Shown here: one piece after another, positions 14,701 to 18,351 of the stretch
Layout: each line of letters opens with the position of its first letter
How positions within the stretch are numbered: position 1 is the stretch's first letter
From: Oscillospiraceae bacterium
GTDB taxonomy: Bacteria > Bacillota > Clostridia > Oscillospirales > Acutalibacteraceae
Length of the DNA stretch: 18,351 nt
Assembly: GCA_009779455.1 (NCBI GenBank)
Contig: WREG01000013.1
Location: forward strand, 1 to 18,351
Direction: 5' to 3'
Notes under the pieces: model-generated
The model's input: only the letters and a program-made list of their open reading frames with translations
Databases searched by the model: none
Told to the model about the DNA's origin: nothing
Made by a program: the position numbers and the translations under genes

Positions 14701-16040
14701 ATGACCAGACATTCACAATTACCGTAAACCACGTCCATGCCTTTGGCAATTGGGCTGCGACGGAAGCCCCTACCTGCGGGGCCGGCGGCATCGACACGCG
14801 CAAATGCTCATGCGGGGCAACCGAAACGCGGACGGTAAACGCGACGGGCAGCCACACATACAGCACATGGAATGACGCCGGCGGCGGCAATGAAGAAAGC
14901 GCCTGTACGATATGCGGGAATATTTCTTCAAGAAAACACGCGACGCTCAAACAAACCGATTTAACCTATGTAAAAGGCTCAAACAAGGAAATAACAATTG
15001 ATTTTACGCTTAACGGGCTTACATTCAGTTCCGTCACGGGGAACAGCATTGCAAGCGGCAGTTATACCGAAGTTAAAACAGGCAGCATATTCAACAGGGT
15101 TACGACAAGCATAACTCTGACACCGGCTTATCTTAATACGCTGTCCGAAGGGGCGAAAACCTTCACGGTCAACTTTTCCGGCGGCAGCCCGAAGAAGTTC
15201 ACCGTAACAGTGGAGACCTCCACCTCGCCCACAACAACGCAGCCGCCTACGGCCGCAACAACAGAACCGCCGACAACCGCCGACCCCACTAAACCTACGG
15301 CTTCCGCGCCAACAGGGCAGCACGACCACGAATACGGTTCCTGGATTGTTACAAATATCGCCACATGCAGCTCACCGGGCGAAAGGTCGCGACAATGCCG
15401 GATTTGCGGGGAATACGACAGGCAGGCCGTCCCCGTGACAAACAGCCATAATTACGGCGATTGGCAGCCGGACGGCGAAGGTTTTGAAAAAAGGGCCTGC
15501 CCGGCCTGCGGGAAATCCGAACGCAGGGCTGCCGGCGATACAACCCCCGGAAGCATAACGGTTATTAATAATATTACCGGCAATACCGTTATAAACTATA
15601 TTACCGAAATAAGCAATGTAAGTATAATTGCAAACGCAGGCGGGGCCAGCGCCGTGGCCGACGTTTCCGCGGGAAGCACAGTTGACGGCTTTAAAAATAA
15701 CGTCAACGAAAAAGAATTTATAAAGCTTTTTAACAAAGACGGCAGCGAAGCGGAAAACGGCGCGGAACTCTCGACAGGCATGACCGCCAGGCTTATTGCG
15801 GGTGAAACGGAAAAATATAAGGTACTGATAGTCGTTAAAGGCGACGTCACGGGAACGGGGGACATATCCGCTTCTGACGCCCGGGCGGTATTGCGGCACG
15901 CGGCCAAGCTCACGATACTCGAAAATGAATTTCTTGCCGCCGCCGACGTTAATTACGACAATGAGGTGGATGCTTCAGACGCCAGAGTAGTCCTGCGCTT
16001 CGTAGCCAAGCTTCAGCAAATGCCGGAAAAACCGGAATGA
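11727..16040 (+). CDS. Secreted multimodular protein: cohesin-like, LRR, six X2-like, two Cys-rich modules, dockerin
   Basis: This 1437-aa exported protein has a signal peptide ending about residue 31. Approximate modules follow. 36-180 is a cohesin-like beta sandwich (GKYVTVTVYIENASALEAMT, YLEILEITFEV). 200-540 holds BspA-type LRRs (ITHISVPASVTEIDERAFKN). Six X2-like modules lie at 545-630, 631-728, 729-821, 823-907, 908-1000 and 1072-1162; the last four share FTVNFSGG-type ends and AYLN/SYLN motifs. Two Cys-rich putative metal-binding modules lie at 1002-1071 and 1199-1270, with a Thr/Pro linker at 1163-1198. A beta-rich module (1270-1368) precedes a type I dockerin at 1371-1430 with loops DVTGTGDISASD and DVNYDNEVDASD. 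No catalytic domain, LPxTG motif or S-layer homology (SLH) domain is visible. Scaffold or adhesin use is inferred. It has its own promoter. Confidence 0.85.
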   Translation: MKKRLISVLTVILCLGITLSVFFISRVETKAEGDNLLIGVSDISVNFDAASAGKYVTVTVYIENASALEAMTFFVKTPAGLKFGSVSTNCFAPPMGVDKDDYICTAGLQEKNILGFSYNDNNVACSFASASPLTSPYLEILEITFEVAKADFKIDDAFNIEATPGKVYVWNGEDHTKLPLSGVQKSPGSVSFYKYDEFTEPAESLFIAEAVDAENATIKEYVGSGYSNIKIPDEIIINDGGAYDGMPLPVTKLDNGAFEGKQEITHISVPASVTEIDERAFKNLNGLKAFDCDEKDMVHKFSAKKGALYDNTADKKLLAYPAGKLDKGFILTDGDAAYIAEYAFNGAKNLEFIYLPKSFKGPSGIKDDPGSPDFRTFFTGCVNLKNVFVDSEFEKEDGIGYFSDDGVLYYGPICLDGNPDGEEYVLHPETLSFYPPARENSVYAVLDGVTSIEGFAVLANVGGFPGGLKLIIPESVTGDNIKENAIGKKISSFDAGNNTFRVEDDSSVTVRCENNTQSSSVMNYCRSQGINYMFFNADLDRDIINYYKTTGGSEAVKIIDYHGTEFKDEIKYNGQLVDKSDYTFSNDTVTFSQNYLRNLPFGKQSFELYFSFDDGADTGRLDPPHKTVTFNVVTNSTLPENSIRYISNEENDRAITVALNGNTLTGIRSGATVFVAGTDYSADYSTGVITLKKAFFNKLGTPRTNVAVTFMFSNNTEPQTINVTTLNNAQLTVSRNSHIIGNSGDITVNFNLNGYTFSSITGNGITSSHYDLIRTGNIFTGYTTVGITIKAAYLNGLSAGAKEFTVNFSGGDSKKFTITMIRSASLNPASATYVKGNTDVRVNFTLNGHTFTSIAGNGITGSDYNVSGSLIDIKASYLDTLSRGNKIFTVNFSGGNPQTLTISVVESAKLTPASATISRGAAKDITITFTLNGLKFKDIAGLKGGFTTAGTPDYVYNNLTKENSTAVTLKASYLNKLPEGTTKITVSFNGGDDQTFTITVNHVHAFGNWAATEAPTCGAGGIDTRKCSCGATETRTVNATGSHTYSTWNDAGGGNEESACTICGNISSRKHATLKQTDLTYVKGSNKEITIDFTLNGLTFSSVTGNSIASGSYTEVKTGSIFNRVTTSITLTPAYLNTLSEGAKTFTVNFSGGSPKKFTVTVETSTSPTTTQPPTAATTEPPTTADPTKPTASAPTGQHDHEYGSWIVTNIATCSSPGERSRQCRICGEYDRQAVPVTNSHNYGDWQPDGEGFEKRACPACGKSERRAAGDTTPGSITVINNITGNTVINYITEISNVSIIANAGGASAVADVSAGSTVDGFKNNVNEKEFIKLFNKDGSEAENGAELSTGMTARLIAGETEKYKVLIVVKGDVTGTGDISASDARAVLRHAAKLTILENEFLAAADVNYDNEVDASDARVVLRFVAKLQQMPEKPE
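13911..15212 (+). repeat. Four similar X2-like repeat modules within the coding region
   Basis: Modules at 13911-14194, 14196-14447, 14448-14726 and 14940-15212 encode the same order: a short strand, FTLNG or FNLNG, T-F-x-S-[IV]-x-GN, [AS]YLN-x-L, and FTVNFSGG. The last stretch is close at DNA level too (TTCACGGTCAA at 14389 and 15161). The Cys-rich module interrupts the series between the third and fourth of these. Repeats of this similarity can recombine. Confidence 0.75.
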
Positions 16041-16044
16041 ATAG

Positions 16045-16065
16045 GATTTAGAGGTTAGGGGTTAG
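16045..16065 (+). repeat. Heptamer array after the stop codon of the 1437-aa gene
   Basis: Units are GATTTAG, AGGTTAG, GGGTTAG, starting five bases after the TGA at 16038-16040. Same strand as the gene. Confidence 0.6.
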
Positions 16066-16070
16066 GCCGT

Positions 16071-16134
16071 GGGGCAGGTTTTACGCACATAAGAAACAGC
16101 TGCGTTTTGCCTGCCCCCATATGTTTGGGTTTTT
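16071..16134 (+). terminator. Interrupted hairpin between the two secreted-protein genes
   Basis: GGGGCAGG (16071-16078) pairs with CCTGCCCC (16110-16117). An inner ACGCA/TGCGT stem (16083-16087 with 16101-16105) is separated from it by T-rich bulges. A T5 run ends at 16134, next to the following start codon. It may be a terminator of the upstream gene, an attenuator, or a leader structure for the next gene. The T tract is too far from the stem for a textbook terminator. Confidence 0.35.
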
Positions 16135-18351
16135 ATGAAAAAACGGAAAATTATTGGTTTTATATTAATATCTGTCTTGTCATTTGTTTTATTTCCGGCG
16201 GGATTTTTTTCTTTATCCGCTCCGCCTGACGGCGGCGGAGCGGTTCTTTGGCAGCCTTCGCAGGGGGGGCCGTTTTCGGGGGCTGTCACTTGCCTTGCGA
16301 AATCAGACGGCGTTTTGTTTGCGGGGACTTTCAGAGGGCTTTACAAATCCGTCAATTCCGGTTATGAATGGATTCCCGCGTGCGGCGGCGCCTCTCTCGC
16401 CCACGCCAATATAACGGCCCTCGCGTCAGACGGGAATAAAATTTACGTCGGCACCGAAAACTACGGGATATTCGTTTCCGAAAACAACGGGCTTAATTTT
16501 AAACGCCTTGCCGCCCGCATACCCGATATCACCTCTGTCATAGCAAAAGGCGATAAAATTTTCGCCGCGAGCAAAAATAACGGGCTATACGGCTCATACG
16601 ACGGCGGAGATACATTCAGGCGGTACAACAGCGGGCTTTCAAACGCAAACATATCTGTTATGGCGGCAATTGACGGCGGGATAGCCGCGGGAACCGTGAA
16701 ACATGAAGCTGACGGGGACAAAGGCGGTATTTATTTCTTTAATGAGGATAGCGGGCGCTGGGCAAAAAACAATTCCGGCCTTGGCAAAAGCGACCGCGAA
16801 GTTTATTCATTGACGGTAAAAGACGGCACATTATATGCGGGCATATCGGACTGCCTGTATAAATTAAAAGGCTCAGAAAATTTATGGGAGCCTGTAAACG
16901 AAAATTTCACGGCGAAGATTTTATATTCATACGGCGGCGGCATTTTCGCGCTGAGAGCCGATAAAGACAGCTTCGGGCTGTTCATGTCATACGACAACGG
17001 AGTAAACTTCAGCGTTTCGGGCGCTGACGGCGCGGTTCCTTTTAAGACGGCATATTCAATGCTGGCTGACGGCGGCAATTTATACATAGGCGGGCGGGAA
17101 GGCTTTTTTATGTCCCCGGACAGAGGGGCATCGTTCATAAATTCAAACGGCGGCTTAAGGGACGCGGATATAAGCGGTTTAAAAACGGCTCCGGGCGGGG
17201 TTTTTGCGCTGTCGGACGGGGAATTATTGTTTTCGGACAATAAATGCAAAAGCTTTATCCCCGTTTCGTCCGGGCTTGATACAGCGATATTAAATTTCGG
17301 GGTATATGAAAAAACGGTTTTCGCGGCGGATCACGAAACCGTTTATAAAACGCGGAATATGGGGAAAACATGGGAAAAACTCTCCCCTGCGGGCCTTCCC
17401 GGCAACAGCGTCCATAATTTTATATTTTCACCTGACGGAAAAATTTACACGGTTACGTTTTCATATAAAACCCCTGACGCCTATATAACCGGCGGGGGAA
17501 CCGCGGCGCTTGATTTCTCCGCGTTTTATAAAGTTTATGTATATGTATCCGAGGACTCGGGCCAAAAGTTTAAAAAACTGAGCGCGGATTTTGAAGATTC
17601 GATGTTTATAAACCTTTTTGCCGCCGGAGAAAAAATCTTTATATCAAACACAATATTCGGCCTTGATATTTCAGGCCTTGCCGAAAACGAACTGTATGTT
17701 CTTGAAAAAAACAAATTTATAAAAGCGTCCGCCGGGTTTAACGAAGGCGAAATCATCAACACCGTCGTCGCTTCGGGCGAAATATATATTTTAGGGACTG
17801 ACAGGGGGCTGTATTTTTCGGAAGACGGAAAGAGTTTTGCAAAAACGCGGGACGGCCTTCCCGGCATCCGGCAGAACATAAAAGCCATTGAAGCAAAAAA
17901 CGGGGCAATATACGTATCGGCCGACTGCACAATCGCCGACAGCGAAGATATTGACGGTGAAAACAAGGAAACCGAGATAAAAAGCGGTGTTTTCGCTTTA
18001 TATGGCGGCGAAGAGAATTTTGCGTCCGTCGGAAACGGGCTGCCGGAAAGCACGGTTAACATCATGGCGGCTGACGATGATTTTTTATACGCCGCCGTGC
18101 GCGGAAACTCCGTTTGGCAGCTGCGGCTGTACGAAACGGAGCTGACGGGGATAACGGCGGCGCCTCCCGCGAAAACCGTATACGCGGACGGGGATTGCGC
18201 CGATATGTCAGGGCTTGCGGTAACGGCCTCATACGCCGACGGAAGCTCTTTTAAGGTAACGGGATACGCGTTATCGCTGGAATCCGGCGATGTTATAAGC
18301 GGCGCGGGCATTAAAACGGTAACGGTCTCGTTCAGTGACGGAAATATTACA
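16135..18351 (+). CDS. Secreted Asp-box beta-propeller protein with Ig-like domain, 3' end outside window
   Basis: The frame is open for 739 codons from ATG 16135 to the window end, checked codon by codon. A signal peptide (KKRKIIGFILISVLSFVLF) ends near SLSA-PP, about residue 30. Residues about 40-650 are repeating propeller blades with Asp-box-like turns: SVNSGYEW (72), SENNGLNF (115), SYDGGDTF (154), SYDNGVNF (285), SPDRGASF (327), TRNMGKTW (406), SEDSGQKF (472) and SEDGKSF (562), with strands such as IYVGTENYGIF between them. From about 669 a bacterial Ig-like (Big_3-type) domain begins (LTGITAAPPAKTVYADGD, SGLAVTASYADGSS). The family resembles sialidase/BNR-like and Ycf48-like propellers, but no sialidase catalytic set is identified. 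Binding is more likely than catalysis. No SD precedes the ATG. A dockerin or anchor could lie beyond the window. Confidence 0.85.
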   Translation, partial: MKKRKIIGFILISVLSFVLFPAGFFSLSAPPDGGGAVLWQPSQGGPFSGAVTCLAKSDGVLFAGTFRGLYKSVNSGYEWIPACGGASLAHANITALASDGNKIYVGTENYGIFVSENNGLNFKRLAARIPDITSVIAKGDKIFAASKNNGLYGSYDGGDTFRRYNSGLSNANISVMAAIDGGIAAGTVKHEADGDKGGIYFFNEDSGRWAKNNSGLGKSDREVYSLTVKDGTLYAGISDCLYKLKGSENLWEPVNENFTAKILYSYGGGIFALRADKDSFGLFMSYDNGVNFSVSGADGAVPFKTAYSMLADGGNLYIGGREGFFMSPDRGASFINSNGGLRDADISGLKTAPGGVFALSDGELLFSDNKCKSFIPVSSGLDTAILNFGVYEKTVFAADHETVYKTRNMGKTWEKLSPAGLPGNSVHNFIFSPDGKIYTVTFSYKTPDAYITGGGTAALDFSAFYKVYVYVSEDSGQKFKKLSADFEDSMFINLFAAGEKIFISNTIFGLDISGLAENELYVLEKNKFIKASAGFNEGEIINTVVASGEIYILGTDRGLYFSEDGKSFAKTRDGLPGIRQNIKAIEAKNGAIYVSADCTIADSEDIDGENKETEIKSGVFALYGGEENFASVGNGLPESTVNIMAADDDFLYAAVRGNSVWQLRLYETELTGITAAPPAKTVYADGDCADMSGLAVTASYADGSSFKVTGYALSLESGDVISGAGIKTVTVSFSDGNIT

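Noticed and set aside
17535..18311. 258-codon minus-strand frame, Ser/Pro-rich
   Set aside because: Lies opposite the propeller gene, whose plus-strand frame is open to the window edge with regular Asp-box repeats.

Overview
The window looks like chromosomal DNA of an anaerobic Bacillota, most likely a clostridial (Oscillospiraceae/Ruminococcaceae-type) bacterium. The reasons are SigA-like promoters in AT-rich spacers, Gram-positive Shine-Dalgarno (SD) sequences, a colinear smc-ftsY pair, and secreted proteins built from BspA-type leucine-rich repeats (LRRs), X2-like modules and type I dockerins. The taxonomic placement is inference from gene content. I found no rRNA, tRNA, CRISPR array, transposase or phage gene.

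Layout. (1) 1-783: the 3' end of pnp on the plus strand, with a terminator, convergent with (2) 905-2992 minus, a large secreted alpha/beta-hydrolase-like protein. (3) 3135-3386 plus: a small YdeI/OmdA C-terminal-domain-like protein. (4) 3464-4252 minus: a secreted LRR-dockerin protein with its own consensus promoter and terminator. (5) 4390-11420 minus: a housekeeping block read in the order smc, ftsY, a possible tiny coupled ORF, a MerR regulator with two GyrI-like domains, and rdgB. (6) 11421-11726: a 306-base divergent spacer holding a 7-bp tandem repeat and promoters for both sides. (7) 11727-16040 plus: a 1437-aa secreted multimodular protein (cohesin-like, LRR, six X2-like modules, two Cys-rich modules, dockerin). 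(8) 16135 to the window end plus: a secreted Asp-box beta-propeller followed by an Ig-like domain, cut by the window edge.

How it fits together. The core genes cover RNA decay (PNPase), nucleotide-pool cleaning (RdgB), chromosome organisation (Smc) and membrane targeting of nascent proteins (FtsY). The rest is a secreted set: two dockerin proteins with similar dockerin helices, one of which also carries a cohesin-like domain, plus a propeller protein and a hydrolase-like protein. This suggests a cell-surface assembly held together by cohesin-dockerin contacts, with no recognisable polysaccharidase in view.

The least expected signal is a set of five 21-bp arrays, each three tandem heptamers of GGRTTAG type. 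Every one lies on or within a few bases of a stop codon, and a sixth degenerate one follows pnp. A second notable signal is a consensus SD with a correctly spaced ATG inside the merR frame, which would give a separate effector-domain protein from the same gene.
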